From NCBI RefSeq assembly GCF_014651115.1, contig NZ_BMWG01000001.1, forward strand, positions 614,830-678,829: a stretch of 64,000 bases of DNA. The letters are read 5' to 3'. Origin of the DNA: Streptomyces inusitatus (GTDB lineage Bacteria > Actinomycetota > Actinomycetes > Streptomycetales > Streptomycetaceae). Position 1 is the first letter of the stretch. Each line of letters starts with the position of its first letter. Made by a program: the position numbers and the translations under genes. Positions 24,086 through 33,803 of the stretch are shown piece after piece. The notes below the pieces were generated by a model that was given only the letters and a program-made list of their open reading frames with translations, did not search any database and was not told where the DNA came from.

Positions 24086-27000
24086 GATCGAGAGCCTTCC
24101 ATGGTGAGGGGGGCGCGGTGGCCCGGGGCGAGCCGCTGAAGCATGGCGAGTTCGTCCTCGCTGGCCAGGGCGAGGTCCGCGGCCACCGTCCGATGGACCG
24201 AGGGCCGGGTACGCGGCCGTCCGGCCGGGTCGGCGGAGAGCGGGCGGGTGGAGTCCAGCCATGCGGCGAGGGCGCGGACCGTGGGAAGGCGCAGCACTTC
24301 GGAGACCGGCACCCGGCGGCCGTATTCGCGCTCCAGCAGGCCTGCGATGCTCAGCGCGGCGAGGGAGTGGCCCCCGGCCTCGAAGAAGTCGGTGTGCACG
24401 GAGACTCTCTCCAGACGCAGGGCCGCACACCAGATGTCACGGACCGCGGCTTCGGTGGGCCCGAGCGGCGTCTCCCCGGCGTCCTCACCGGCGGCGGTGA
24501 GCGGCAGCCGTCCGAGGGCGGCGGCGTCCACCTTTCCCTGCGGTGTCAGGGGCAGTTCGTCGAGCAGGACGTATCCCGTGGGCACCAGGGCGGTGGGCAG
24601 CACACCGAGAAGGTGTTCGCGCAGGTCTCTCACCGAGGTGCCGCCGGGGGCCACGGCATAGGCGGTCAGCGAGAGATCGCCCGCGTCGCCCCGGGGCAGG
24701 ACCAGGCACCGCTGGACCGCCGGGTGTCCCAGGAGGGCCGACTCCACCTCGGCGGGCTCCACCCGCACGCCGCGGATCTTCACCTGGTGATCTCTTCGGC
24801 CGAGGAACTGCCAGGTCCCGTCGGGCCGGCACCGGGCCAGGTCGCCCGTGCGATAGAGCGACTCACCGGGGCGGGCCGGGTGGGCGACGAATCGGTCGGC
24901 CGTGGTCGCGGAATCGCCGAGGTATCCGCGTGCGAGGCCCGCGCCGCCCACATGGATCTCGCCGATGGCTCCGGCGGGCACGGGGCGCAGCCACGGGTCC
25001 AGCAGATGGGCGCTGCGGCCGGCGAGCGGACGGCCCAGCGGCACATAGTCGGCGGGCGGCGAGTCCAGGACCTCCACCATGGAGAACGTGGTGTTCTCCG
25101 TGGGCCCGTAACAGGCCACGACGCGCAGATCCGGGTAGGCCGTCATCAGCCTGCGTACCGCCTGGACCGGCACCACGTCGCCGCCGGTGAGCAGGGTGCG
25201 CAGCCCGGCGAAGCACTGGTGGTGGCCGTCGGCCACCACCCGGAGCAGCCCGGCGGTCAGATGCAGGGTGGTGACGCCGTGCCCCTCGACCAGCTGGGCG
25301 ATCTCCGGCCCGGTCAGCCGGGTCCGGTCCGCGATGACGAGGGCGGCGCCGTTGAGCAGGGCTCCCCAGATCTCGAAGGTGGACGCGTCGAAATGCACCG
25401 GGGCGGCCTGCAGTACGACGTCGCCGGGGCCCAGGGGAACGAACTCCGGGCGGTGGGCGAGCGACATCACCCCTCGATGGGTGATCTCCACGGCCTTGGG
25501 CTCGCCGGTCGTCCCGGACGTGCACATCACGTAACACAGATCGCCGGGGGAGACCTCGTCCCCGGCCCGCCCGCGGGGGGCGGTCCGCTCGGGGCGCCGG
25601 GCCGCCTCGTCCTCGGCCGGGACCATGACGAGGCGGTGGCCCAGGAGGCCGGCCGCTTCGGCCGTGCTGTCGTCGGTGAGCACGGCGGAGGGCCGGACCC
25701 GCTCCATGACGGCGCGGGTCCGCGCGGCCGGCTGGTCCGGGTCGATCGGCAGACAGGCGGCCCCCGCGCGCATGACGCCCAGCATCGCGGCGACGGTCAT
25801 CCGGCCCCTCGGCAACGCCAGGGCGACGATCGTGCCCCGGGTCGCGCCCGCGGCCCGCAACCGATCCGCGATGAGATCCCCGGCGGCGTCGAGTTCGGCG
25901 TAGGACCAGGTGCGCGCGGAGTGGATGACGGCGGCGGCGTCCGGGTCCGCGGCGACGGCCCGCCGGAAGGCCTCGTCCACCGAGGCGGCGGGCAGCGGCC
26001 GCGCCGGCGCGCCCTCGCCCGGGGCCCAGGCCCCGGCCCTCTGCTCGGCGTCGTGCCAGGAGACCTGGTACAGGGGCACATCGGGCGCCGTCATCAGCGC
26101 CTCGACAAGGGCGAGGAACTCGTCGGCCATCCGTTCGACGGTCTCCGGGGAGAACAGCTCGGCCGCGTACGCGAGCACGAGCGACCCGCCGGCCTCGTCC
26201 AGACGGATGTCCCAGGTCAGGTCCGTGTCGATGACCGGAGGAGAGACCAGAAGGTCCTCCACGAGAAGGCCCTTCTCCCGGAACGTCTGCGGCACCTCCT
26301 CGGAGACCTGGAAGGAGACCGAGGTGACGGGCGGTTCGGACCGGGATCCGGTGCGTCCCGTCGTGGCCAGGATCTCGTCGTAACCGATGCCGGCATGCAG
26401 CATCGCGCCCGCGGACTGCTTGCGCGTCGTTGTCAGGAGTTCGCGGAACGTCCCGGTCCAGTTCACCGGGATCCGCAGCGGCACGCTGTTGAGCAGCGGC
26501 CCGACCACGTCCTGAAGCCATTCCTCGCGCCGCAGCGTCTGCGGGACGGACATCACCGGATCACTGCCCTCGGCGACGCCCGACCAGGTGGCCAGTGCCA
26601 TCGCGTAGGCGGAGGCGAGCACCATGAACGGGGTGGCCCGCCGCTCCCGGCAGAATCGCTCCAGCCGGTCCGGGAATCCCTCCGGGAGCCGTCTGCGGAA
26701 GCCCGCGGCGGCACAGGAGCGATCCTGCGGCCGGTCGTGGTCCAGGGGCAGCCGGAAGTCCGGGACACCGGCGAGCTCCGACCGCCAGTAGGCACGGCTC
26801 GCCTCTCCCCCGGGGCCCTGGGCGTTCTCCCGAAGCCAGTCGGCCACCCGCCGGTACGGCACGGGCTCGCGGTCCGGTGCCGTACCGGAGGCCAGTTCGG
26901 CGACCAGGCCGCTCAGAAGCACCTCGACCGAGCGGGCGTCCAGATACGCGTGGTGCAGAAAGAGCGCCAGCATGTGGCGGCGGTCGCCGAGCGAGGCGAA

Positions 27001-27399
27001 CACCGCCCGGTACCCCGCCCGGGCACTCAGATCCTGCGGGCGGCGCAGACAGTCCTGGAGGAGTGCCTCCCACTCGGCCTGCCCGTCCGGCCGGTCCCTC
27101 AGATCGAGGACCGTGACATCGGGACCGCCGTCCCCCGGGACCAGCACCGCCCCTTCGGGGTCGGCCGCGAAACGCAGTCCCAGCACATCGTGACGGTCCG
27201 GCAGCGCCCGGAGCGCGCTTCGCACCGCCTCGGTGTCCAGCTCACCGGTGAGCCGCAGAACCAGGGGGACGGTGTACAGCGGGACGTCCGGCCGTGTCTG
27301 GTTGATGAACCACAGGCCCGCCTGCGTACCGGAGGCGGGAATGGGCGCCGCGTCCGCCGGGGGGCGGCCCCCGGCGGGCGCGGGAGGCCGGGGGATCAC
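24082..27399 (-). CDS. NRPS module C-A-PCP (1,105 residues)
   Basis: Condensation domain about 20-445, with HHAYLDA at 149-155 (catalytic His and Asp kept, final Gly replaced by Ala). Adenylation domain about 470-960, with YVMCTSGTTGEPKA, FDASTFEIW, CYGPTENTT, YRTGDL, IRGVRVEPAEVE and LTPQGKVDA. PCP has FFEAGGHS, Ser1012. The hand-read pocket D-A-F-H-L-G-C-T-F-K shares His278, Leu299 and Gly301 with DIFHLGLLCK-type Hpg pockets, so Hpg is a reasonable but unproven substrate. The GTG at 27399 was chosen because it overlaps the PKS stop (GTGA) and has GGAG 5 bases upstream; an in-frame GTG at 27414 is the alternative. It probably accepts the polyketide chain from the PKS and passes it to the large NRPS. 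Confidence 0.92.
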   Translation of the reverse strand: MIPRPPAPAGGRPPADAAPIPASGTQAGLWFINQTRPDVPLYTVPLVLRLTGELDTEAVRSALRALPDRHDVLGLRFAADPEGAVLVPGDGGPDVTVLDLRDRPDGQAEWEALLQDCLRRPQDLSARAGYRAVFASLGDRRHMLALFLHHAYLDARSVEVLLSGLVAELASGTAPDREPVPYRRVADWLRENAQGPGGEASRAYWRSELAGVPDFRLPLDHDRPQDRSCAAAGFRRRLPEGFPDRLERFCRERRATPFMVLASAYAMALATWSGVAEGSDPVMSVPQTLRREEWLQDVVGPLLNSVPLRIPVNWTGTFRELLTTTRKQSAGAMLHAGIGYDEILATTGRTGSRSEPPVTSVSFQVSEEVPQTFREKGLLVEDLLVSPPVIDTDLTWDIRLDEAGGSLVLAYAAELFSPETVERMADEFLALVEALMTAPDVPLYQVSWHDAEQRAGAWAPGEGAPARPLPAASVDEAFRRAVAADPDAAAVIHSARTWSYAELDAAGDLIADRLRAAGATRGTIVALALPRGRMTVAAMLGVMRAGAACLPIDPDQPAARTRAVMERVRPSAVLTDDSTAEAAGLLGHRLVMVPAEDEAARRPERTAPRGRAGDEVSPGDLCYVMCTSGTTGEPKAVEITHRGVMSLAHRPEFVPLGPGDVVLQAAPVHFDASTFEIWGALLNGAALVIADRTRLTGPEIAQLVEGHGVTTLHLTAGLLRVVADGHHQCFAGLRTLLTGGDVVPVQAVRRLMTAYPDLRVVACYGPTENTTFSMVEVLDSPPADYVPLGRPLAGRSAHLLDPWLRPVPAGAIGEIHVGGAGLARGYLGDSATTADRFVAHPARPGESLYRTGDLARCRPDGTWQFLGRRDHQVKIRGVRVEPAEVESALLGHPAVQRCLVLPRGDAGDLSLTAYAVAPGGTSVRDLREHLLGVLPTALVPTGYVLLDELPLTPQGKVDAAALGRLPLTAAGEDAGETPLGPTEAAVRDIWCAALRLERVSVHTDFFEAGGHSLAALSIAGLLEREYGRRVPVSEVLRLPTVRALAAWLDSTRPLSADPAGRPRTRPSVHRTVAADLALASEDELAMLQRLAPGHRAPLTMEGSRS

Positions 27400-30300
27400 C
27401 GGGACTCCGTCCACTGCGCGGTGAGAGTGGCGAGCGCCCGGGCGTTGGCGGCGGCCAGGAAAGCGGCCACGGACACATCGGTGTCGAAGCGCTTGTTGAC
27501 CCTGGCGGTGACGTCCAGGGCGAGCAGTGAGTTGCCGCCCAGCTCGAAGAAGTCGTCGCGTGCGCCGACCTGTTCGATGCCCAGAAGCATCTGGAGCGTC
27601 TCGCAGATGAACCTCTCCCGGTCGTCCTCGGGCGCGATGTAGTCGGTGTCCAGCTCGGGCCGCTGGTACTTGGCCGAGCCCCGGTCGGCTCCCGCGAGCA
27701 CCTCCAGCGCGGTGGCCACGTCGAGGCGCCGCCCCTGTTCGACCACGGCGTTCAGGTCCTGGGTGGAGATGTGGGTCTGCGGCACCCCGGCGGCCAGGGA
27801 CAGCAGGAACACCGCATGGCCCTCACGCTCCGAGAGGAACGAGGCCATGCCGGCCTCCGACATGACCGCGAGCCTTTCTATCTCCCGCAGTTCATCATTG
27901 CCCTCGTCGGTCGCTCCGGCGTCGACGGCCATGCCCAGATCCCGCCAGCCGGTCCAGTCGACGGCGACGACCTCGGTGCGCCCCCGCTGCCGGCAGCTGT
28001 GTGCCAGCCCGCCCAGATAGGCGTTGGCCGAGGTGTAGTCGGCGATGCCGAACCGGCCGTCGATGACGTTCAGCGAGGAGAAGAGCATCAGGAAATCGAG
28101 GTCGCGGCCCTCGGTCGCCGCGAGCAGATGGCGGGAGCCGCGCACCTTCGGGGCGAGAACCTCGCGATACGCCCGGGGGTCCAGGGTCTGCACCAGTCCG
28201 CCGCCGGGCAGGCCCGCCGCGTGGATGACGCCGTCGAGCCGCCCGAAGCGCTCGTCCACCAGCCGGATCAGGGCGTTCACCTCGTCCGCGTCGGACACGT
28301 CGGACCTCAGGGCGAGCACCTCGCCGCCGTACTGCTCCAGCCGCTGGAGCTTGTCGATCCGGCGGCTGGTCCGGTCGTCCCAGCCGTGCTCGGTGGTCCA
28401 CGCCTCCCAGGCGTCGCGCTCGGGGAACTCACCGCGCCCCGTCAGGACGAGATTGGCGCCGTACTCCCTGGCGAGGAACTCCGCCAGCGACAGACCGATG
28501 CCGCCGAGACCTCCGGTGACGAGATACGTGCCCCCGGCGCGCGGCGCGCGGAGGGCGCCGGACCGTTCCCGGTCCTCCTCGCGTACGTGCACCGGCTCGA
28601 CGCCGCGTGCCCAGCGGCGGCCGGAGCGGTGGGCGACGGTCGCGTCCGGATCGTCCACCAGGAGCTCTTCGAGGACGGCCAGGGCTGCGGCCTCGGCTCC
28701 CTCGGCGGGATCCGTGTCGACGACCCTGCACGAGAGCCGCGGGATCTCCCTCGGCAGCACCCGGACGATGCCTTCGAGCAGACAGTCCTGCGGGGAGAGG
28801 CGTTCCGTGCCGACGACGTCGAAGGCGGCCCGGGTGACCACCAGCAGCTGTCCGGCGGCACCGCGCTTCTCGCCCAGGGCCTTGCCGAGCGCCAGCAGGG
28901 CCGGGGCGGAGTCCGGAACGCCGTCCGCGTCGGCTCCCCGGCCGGCCAGGAAGACCACCGCGGTCGAGTCGGCGGACGCCTCCTCCTCGTCGAGGGCGAG
29001 CGAAAGCTGCGCGGCGTCGTCGATGGCGAGTTCGACTCGGCTCTCACTCCGCCGCAGGTACTGCCCGGCGCCGGCGAACTCCACACAGGCGATGCCCCGG
29101 ACGGACAGCCCCTCGGTGACGCGGGCGACGATCCCGTCGGTCTCGCCGGAGCCGTCGGTGATCAGCAGCACCGACTTCAGCGAGTCCAGCCGCCGGGCCC
29201 CCGTGAGCCGGCCGGCCGACGCCGTGCGCCGCCAGGACGGCATGTAGAACCACTTGCCCGGCTCCTTCTCCCGGTCCATCAGACGCCGGCTGAGCTCGAC
29301 CTCCTCCTCGGACGACCTGTCGATCCAGAACCGCTCGCGCTGGAACGGATACGTGGGAAGCTCCGCCCTGCGCGGATCGCCCGGACCGCAGACGGACCAG
29401 TCCGGCTCGGTGCCCGCCTCCCACAGCCCGGCGACCGCGGCCAGAAGCATCCGTATGTCGCTGTCGGCGTCCTTGGGATGCCGCATCGTCGCGATGAGCG
29501 GCGGCAGATCCGAACCGCTCGCCGCGGCACGCACCAGGGACAGCATCCCCTTCCCGGGGCCGACCTCCAGCAGCGGACCGTCGACGGATTCCAGCAGCCG
29601 GGCGATGCCCTCGGTGAAGCGGACCGCGCCGCGCAGATGGCGTCCCCAGTACTCGGGATCCCGCGCGTCCTCCTTGCTCAGCCAGTCCCCGGTGACATTG
29701 GACAGGACGGGGACCGACGGCTCTCCCATGGGGATGTCCCTGAGGAACTCGACGAATTCCCGGGCCGGTCCGTCCATCAGCGGCGAGTGGCTGGCGCAGG
29801 AGACCCGCAGCCGCCGGGGCCGGACCCCCTCGGCCTCGACACGCGTCGCCAGCTCGGCGATGCCGTCCTCGGTGCCGGACGCCACGACGAGACGCCGCGC
29901 GTTGTACGCGCCGATGACCACGCCGTCCGGCAGCAGCCGCTCCACCTGCTCGGCCGGCAGCGGAATCGCGAGCATCGCTCCTCGCGGGGACGCGTCCATC
30001 AGGGCGGCCCTCTTGGCCACGACTCTGACGGCGTCCCGGAGCTCGAACACGCCCGCGACGGTGGCCGCGACGATCTCGCCGAGGCTGTGTCCGATCATCG
30101 CCTGCGGCCGGATCCCCAGTGCCTCAAGCGTGCGGACCAGGGCGTACTCGACGGCGAACAGAGCCGGCTGCGTCAACCAGGTCTCGTTCACCGGGTGCCG
30201 GCCCAGTTCGTCGTCCGGCCCGTGCAGCAGCGCCGCCAGATCCACTCCCAGCTCCGCGTGGAACAGCTCCGCGCAGCGGTCGAACTCCGCCCGGAAGACG

Positions 30301-31994
30301 GTGTGCTCCTCGTACAGCTCCCGTCCCATCCGGGCGTACTGGGAACCCTGCCCGGGGAACAGGAAGGAGGGCCCGCCGGACATGGCGCGGACCGCGGGGG
30401 TCTGTGCCCGGGAGCGCAGGGCCTCGACGGCCTCGTCCCGGCTCCGGGCCACCACCGCGGCCCGGTGGCCGAAGCGGGAGCGCCCTCGCTGGAGGGTCCG
30501 GGCGGAGGCGTGGAGCGGCCGGTCCGCGTGCTCCGGGTCGGCGATCCACTCCGCGAGGGAGCGCAGATAGTCGCCGACCGCCTCTCCGCCGCGGGCCGAC
30601 ACCGGCAGGATCTGCCAGCCGTCGTCCTCCGCGCTCTCCCGTGCCCGGTCGGCGGCCCCGTCGAGGGGGGCCGGGGGCTCTTCGACGACCACATGAGCGT
30701 TGGTGCCGCCGAACCCGAAGGCGCTCACACCGGCTCGCCGGGGCATCCCCTCCGGCAGGCCCCAGGGCCGGGCCTCGCCGGTGATGTAGAAGGGGCTCTC
30801 CGCCAGCCCGAGACCCGGATTGGGCTTCTCGAAGTTGATCTGCGGGGGGATGACTCCGTGCTTGGCCGCCATCACGGCCTTGATGAGGGCCGCCACCCCC
30901 GCGCCGGTGTCCATGTGGCCGATGTTGGCCTTGACCGACCCCAGCGCACAGTAGTTTCGCCGGTCGGTCGTCTCGCGGTAGGCCTGGGTCAGGGCCTGCA
31001 CTTCGATCGGGTCGCCGATGAGCGTGCCGGTGCCGTGCGCCTCCTGGTACGTGATCGTGTCGGCCGAGACGCCCGCCACGGCATGGGCGTTCGCCGTCAC
31101 CTCGGCCTGTCCGGGAATGCCCGGCGCGGTGAAGCCCGCCTTGTTGGAACCGTCGTTGTTGATCGCGGAGCCGAGGATGACGCCATGGATGACATCGCCG
31201 TCCAGCTGAGCGTCCTCCAGGCGCTTCAGGAGCACCACGCCGACGCCCGACCCGAGCACCGTTCCCGTCGACGAGGCGTCGAAGCTGCGGGTGAGCCCGT
31301 CGAAGGAGGAGATGGCTCCCTCCTGATAGAGGTAGCCGCTCTTGAGGGGCGGGGTGACGGCCACACCGCCGGCCAGCGCCATGTCGCACTCGAAGGTACG
31401 CAGCGCCTGAGCCGCCATGTGCACGGCGACCAGCGAGGTGGAGCAGGCCGTGCTGACATTGACGCTGGGGCCGGTGAGGTTGAGCTTGTAGGAGACCCGG
31501 GTGGTGAGGTAGTCGAGGTCGTTCTCCACGGATCCCACGTCGTGGAGGTTGCCGCTCTCCGCGTTGCGTGCCCGCACCTCCGCGTTGGCCCGGATCTGGT
31601 GGATGTAGGAGTTGACGCCCGCTCCGCCGTAGACACCGACCGGAACCTCGACCTGGTCGGGGGCGTAACCGCCGGCCTCCATGGCCCGCCAGCAGTGCTC
31701 CAGGAAGAGCCGCTGCTGGGGGTCCATCAGCTCGGCCTCACGAGGGCTCATGCCGAAGAACCCGGCGTCGAACAGATCGACATCCTCGATGCAGGCGGCG
31801 ACCTTGACGTAGTTGGGGGCCTTCATCAGGGCCTCGTCCACGCCGGAGGCGAGTATCTCCTCGTCGGTCAGCCGGGTGAGGGAGTCGACCCCGTCCCGGA
31901 TGTTCCGCCAGAACTCCTCGGGCCCGTCGGCGCCGGGGAACTTGCAGGAGATGCCGACGATGGCGATGTCGACGGACTGCTGTGCGTCACTCAC
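27396..31994 (-). CDS. Type I PKS module KS-AT-KR-ACP (1,532 residues)
   Basis: KS about 8-435: active site TACSTS with Cys184, EAHGTGT at 318-324, NIGH at 357-360. AT about 540-850: FPGQGSQ, active site GHSLG at 635-639. KR about 1150-1340: NADPH loop TGGLGGIG, catalytic YTSAN with Tyr1320. ACP about 1455-1525: FFELGGNS, Ser1489, more PCP-like than PKS-like, as expected for handing over to an NRPS. There is no DH or ER, so one beta-hydroxy ketide unit is expected. The AT motif CASH (733-736) is neither the classic malonyl HAFH nor the methylmalonyl YASH, so the extender unit is open. The GTG start at 31994 lies 4 bases after the upstream carrier gene stop, with AGAGG upstream. Confidence 0.93.
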   Translation of the reverse strand: MSDAQQSVDIAIVGISCKFPGADGPEEFWRNIRDGVDSLTRLTDEEILASGVDEALMKAPNYVKVAACIEDVDLFDAGFFGMSPREAELMDPQQRLFLEHCWRAMEAGGYAPDQVEVPVGVYGGAGVNSYIHQIRANAEVRARNAESGNLHDVGSVENDLDYLTTRVSYKLNLTGPSVNVSTACSTSLVAVHMAAQALRTFECDMALAGGVAVTPPLKSGYLYQEGAISSFDGLTRSFDASSTGTVLGSGVGVVLLKRLEDAQLDGDVIHGVILGSAINNDGSNKAGFTAPGIPGQAEVTANAHAVAGVSADTITYQEAHGTGTLIGDPIEVQALTQAYRETTDRRNYCALGSVKANIGHMDTGAGVAALIKAVMAAKHGVIPPQINFEKPNPGLGLAESPFYITGEARPWGLPEGMPRRAGVSAFGFGGTNAHVVVEEPPAPLDGAADRARESAEDDGWQILPVSARGGEAVGDYLRSLAEWIADPEHADRPLHASARTLQRGRSRFGHRAAVVARSRDEAVEALRSRAQTPAVRAMSGGPSFLFPGQGSQYARMGRELYEEHTVFRAEFDRCAELFHAELGVDLAALLHGPDDELGRHPVNETWLTQPALFAVEYALVRTLEALGIRPQAMIGHSLGEIVAATVAGVFELRDAVRVVAKRAALMDASPRGAMLAIPLPAEQVERLLPDGVVIGAYNARRLVVASGTEDGIAELATRVEAEGVRPRRLRVSCASHSPLMDGPAREFVEFLRDIPMGEPSVPVLSNVTGDWLSKEDARDPEYWGRHLRGAVRFTEGIARLLESVDGPLLEVGPGKGMLSLVRAAASGSDLPPLIATMRHPKDADSDIRMLLAAVAGLWEAGTEPDWSVCGPGDPRRAELPTYPFQRERFWIDRSSEEEVELSRRLMDREKEPGKWFYMPSWRRTASAGRLTGARRLDSLKSVLLITDGSGETDGIVARVTEGLSVRGIACVEFAGAGQYLRRSESRVELAIDDAAQLSLALDEEEASADSTAVVFLAGRGADADGVPDSAPALLALGKALGEKRGAAGQLLVVTRAAFDVVGTERLSPQDCLLEGIVRVLPREIPRLSCRVVDTDPAEGAEAAALAVLEELLVDDPDATVAHRSGRRWARGVEPVHVREEDRERSGALRAPRAGGTYLVTGGLGGIGLSLAEFLAREYGANLVLTGRGEFPERDAWEAWTTEHGWDDRTSRRIDKLQRLEQYGGEVLALRSDVSDADEVNALIRLVDERFGRLDGVIHAAGLPGGGLVQTLDPRAYREVLAPKVRGSRHLLAATEGRDLDFLMLFSSLNVIDGRFGIADYTSANAYLGGLAHSCRQRGRTEVVAVDWTGWRDLGMAVDAGATDEGNDELREIERLAVMSEAGMASFLSEREGHAVFLLSLAAGVPQTHISTQDLNAVVEQGRRLDVATALEVLAGADRGSAKYQRPELDTDYIAPEDDRERFICETLQMLLGIEQVGARDDFFELGGNSLLALDVTARVNKRFDTDVSVAAFLAAANARALATLTAQWTESR

Positions 31995-31998
31995 GGGA

Positions 31999-32343
31999 TC
32001 AGGCCTCTGTTCCGGTCGAAGTGGTGGCCAGTTCTGCTGTCTCTGTCCGCTGCGATGCCGCCTCGATCCGCTCGACCATGGAGCTGAAGAGTGAGTCGGT
32101 GAGAAGGTCCGCGGCCGGCACGTCGACGCTGAACTCCTTTGCCGCGAGCATGCTGACGCGAATCGCCAGAAGGGAATGACCACCCAGTCCGAAGAAGTCG
32201 GAATCGGCGTCGACCGAATCCACCTTCAATGTCCTGCACCAGATCTGTCCCAGCGCCTCCGGCACTGCTGAATGCTTCCGGTGAATGGCCACCAGACCAA
32301 CCTTTCCCCTTGAGGACATGCCGCGCGTGATGCGTTGCCTCAT
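31999..32343 (-). CDS. Discrete carrier protein, likely loading carrier for the PKS
   Basis: A 114-residue free carrier protein with DSDFFGLGGHSLLAIRV, the Ser being the phosphopantetheine site, and flanking helices of a complete PCP fold. ATG at 32343 is set by GGAGAAATC just upstream; a longer frame exists but would overlap the divergent thioesterase gene. It is the first gene of the central operon and precedes the PKS gene by 4 bases, so it probably presents the starter unit to the KS. No adenylation domain is attached. One of the free A enzymes of the left operon, or an enzyme outside the window, must load it. Confidence 0.87.
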   Translation of the reverse strand: MRQRITRGMSSRGKVGLVAIHRKHSAVPEALGQIWCRTLKVDSVDADSDFFGLGGHSLLAIRVSMLAAKEFSVDVPAADLLTDSLFSSMVERIEAASQRTETAELATTSTGTEA

Positions 32344-32447
32344 GATTTCTCCGGAGCGGCTCACGGGCACGTCGCATAAACGGGTGACACCGGTTCGGGG
32401 GACATGACCCGACAGCGGGGACAGCCGACACTGAAGAGGTGACAGGC
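32344..32447. promoter_or_regulatory. Divergent promoter region between the central and right operons
   Basis: This 104-base gap lies between the divergent starts of the free carrier gene (minus) and the thioesterase gene (plus), so both operon promoters must lie here or inside the flanking 5' ends. I could not pick -10/-35 boxes with confidence. GGAGAAATC (minus) and AAGAGGTG (plus) are the two ribosome binding sites. Confidence 0.5.
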
Positions 32448-33209
32448 ATGATGACTCAGAACGCCCCGGCCGTTCGGTCCGAACTCCGGTTGCGATCCTT
32501 CGGATCGGTCCGCGACCCCGAGATCCTGCTCTACTGCTTTCCGTACGCCGGCGGAAACGCGACCTTCTACCACCCGTGGACCGCTCTGCTGCCGCGGCAC
32601 GTCGGGCTGCACGCGATACAGCTGCCCGCCAGGCAGGATCTGCTGGACGTCCCGCCGTTCCGCCGGATGGACGATCTCGCGTCCGCGGCGGCCCGCCTCG
32701 TGGCGGAGCACGCGCGGGGCCGTCGGCATCTCTTCCTGGGCCACAGCATGGGTGCCGTCCTCGCCTTCGAGACCGCCCGGCGGCTGCGGCGCGACGGCCG
32801 GGAGCTGCCCGAGCTGATCGCACTGTCCGGGGCCAGGGCGGCCCACCGCGAGCGGAGGCTCCCCCTGTTCGAGGGTCTGGACGACGACGAACTGCTCACC
32901 GCGGTCGAGCAGCTCGGCGGCATCCCTCCGCAGATCGCCGCGTCCGCGGAGCTGCGGCCGCTCATCGTTCCGGCCATCAGGGCGGATTTCGCGCTGCTCG
33001 CCGATCACCGGCACCGTGCCGAGCCTCCGCTGGAGTGCGCCGCAGCCGTGTTCGGCGGAACGGCCGACGATCTGGTCCCGGCCGAGGATCTGCACGCGTG
33101 GGGCGAGCACTTCACCGGGCCCGTGACGGTCGAGCAGTTCCCCGGAGGCCATTTCTATCTGTCCAAATGGGCGTCGCGGGTCCTGTCCTCCGTACTCGCG
33201 AGGGCATGA
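32448..33209 (+). CDS. Type II thioesterase
   Basis: A 253-residue alpha/beta hydrolase of the external editing type. N-terminal CFPYAGGNATFYHPW forms the oxyanion-hole region, GHSMGAVLAFE contains the nucleophile Ser, a late Asp follows in GGTADDLVP, and GGHFYLSKW carries the catalytic His. Such proteins remove wrong or stalled acyl groups from carrier domains. The ATG at 32448 has AAGAGGTG upstream; a GTG 9 bases earlier is the alternative. It opens the right plus-strand operon. Since no TE domain is present on the visible NRPS proteins, it could also help in release. Confidence 0.93.
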   Translation: MMTQNAPAVRSELRLRSFGSVRDPEILLYCFPYAGGNATFYHPWTALLPRHVGLHAIQLPARQDLLDVPPFRRMDDLASAAARLVAEHARGRRHLFLGHSMGAVLAFETARRLRRDGRELPELIALSGARAAHRERRLPLFEGLDDDELLTAVEQLGGIPPQIAASAELRPLIVPAIRADFALLADHRHRAEPPLECAAAVFGGTADDLVPAEDLHAWGEHFTGPVTVEQFPGGHFYLSKWASRVLSSVLARA

Positions 33210-33270
33210 CCCGGCGGGCCCGGGAGCGGGACGGGATCGGATCAGGAAGCGGGGACCCGATGCTTCCCCC

Positions 33271-33780
33271 ATGCGAACAGCGATCTGCCACCGCCGCCCC
33301 CTGGTGCTTCTGGGGCTGAAGCACCTGCTGACGGCGGAGTCCTCGTGCGAAGTCGTCTTCACCTCGACCGACGGGCTTCCCGCCGAACAGGGGGAGATCG
33401 ACCTCCTCATCGCGGAGGACGAGCTTCTGGCCCGCACGGCCGGCCCGGCGGCACGGTCCGCGGGGCACGACGCGCCGGATGTGATCCCGCTGAGCGCCGA
33501 CACCCGTCCCGACGATGTGCTCAGCCGGGTGACCGCCCTGCGGGCCCTGCCGCCGTCCGCCGCACCCCTCACGGGCCACAACTGGGTGACCCCGCTGTCC
33601 CCGCGCGAGCAGGAAGTTCTCCAGTTCATCGCTTCGGGGATGACACACGACCAGGTGGCGTGCCGGGTCGGCATAAGCCGACACACGGTGGACACCTACG
33701 TCAAGCGAGTGCGTTCCAAGTTCGGTGTGGCGAACAAAGCCGAACTCACCCGCGTCGCACTCAGTTTGAAACTCATCTAG
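33271..33780 (+). CDS. LuxR-type transcriptional regulator with a degenerate receiver-like domain
   Basis: A 169-residue protein. The C-terminal helix-turn-helix of the LuxR/NarL class is clear (LSPREQEVLQFIASGMTHDQ, then VGISRHTVDTYVKRVRSKFGV). The N-terminal about 95 residues begin like a response-regulator receiver domain (AICHRRPLVLLGLKHLL), but the phospho-acceptor region is altered (IDLLIAEDELL) and the domain is short, so phosphorylation control is doubtful. No sensor kinase is nearby. It lies 61 bases after the thioesterase and 23 bases before the peptide ligase, so it is probably a second pathway-specific regulator. No strong ribosome binding site is visible before the ATG. Confidence 0.85.
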   Translation: MRTAICHRRPLVLLGLKHLLTAESSCEVVFTSTDGLPAEQGEIDLLIAEDELLARTAGPAARSAGHDAPDVIPLSADTRPDDVLSRVTALRALPPSAAPLTGHNWVTPLSPREQEVLQFIASGMTHDQVACRVGISRHTVDTYVKRVRSKFGVANKAELTRVALSLKLI

Positions 33781-33803
33781 GGCCGAAAGGAGAATCTCCC
33801 CTC

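Noticed and set aside
24086..24430. N-terminal extension of the large NRPS to 24430
   Set aside because: It would overlap the coding end of the upstream NRPS. The ATG at 24085 overlaps that gene's stop (ATGA) and is followed directly by a normal C-domain start.
33345..33803. N-terminal extension of the peptide ligase into the LuxR-type gene
   Set aside because: The extra part is an out-of-frame reading of the LuxR gene. ATG 33804 has AAGGAG upstream and begins the pre-ATP-grasp domain.
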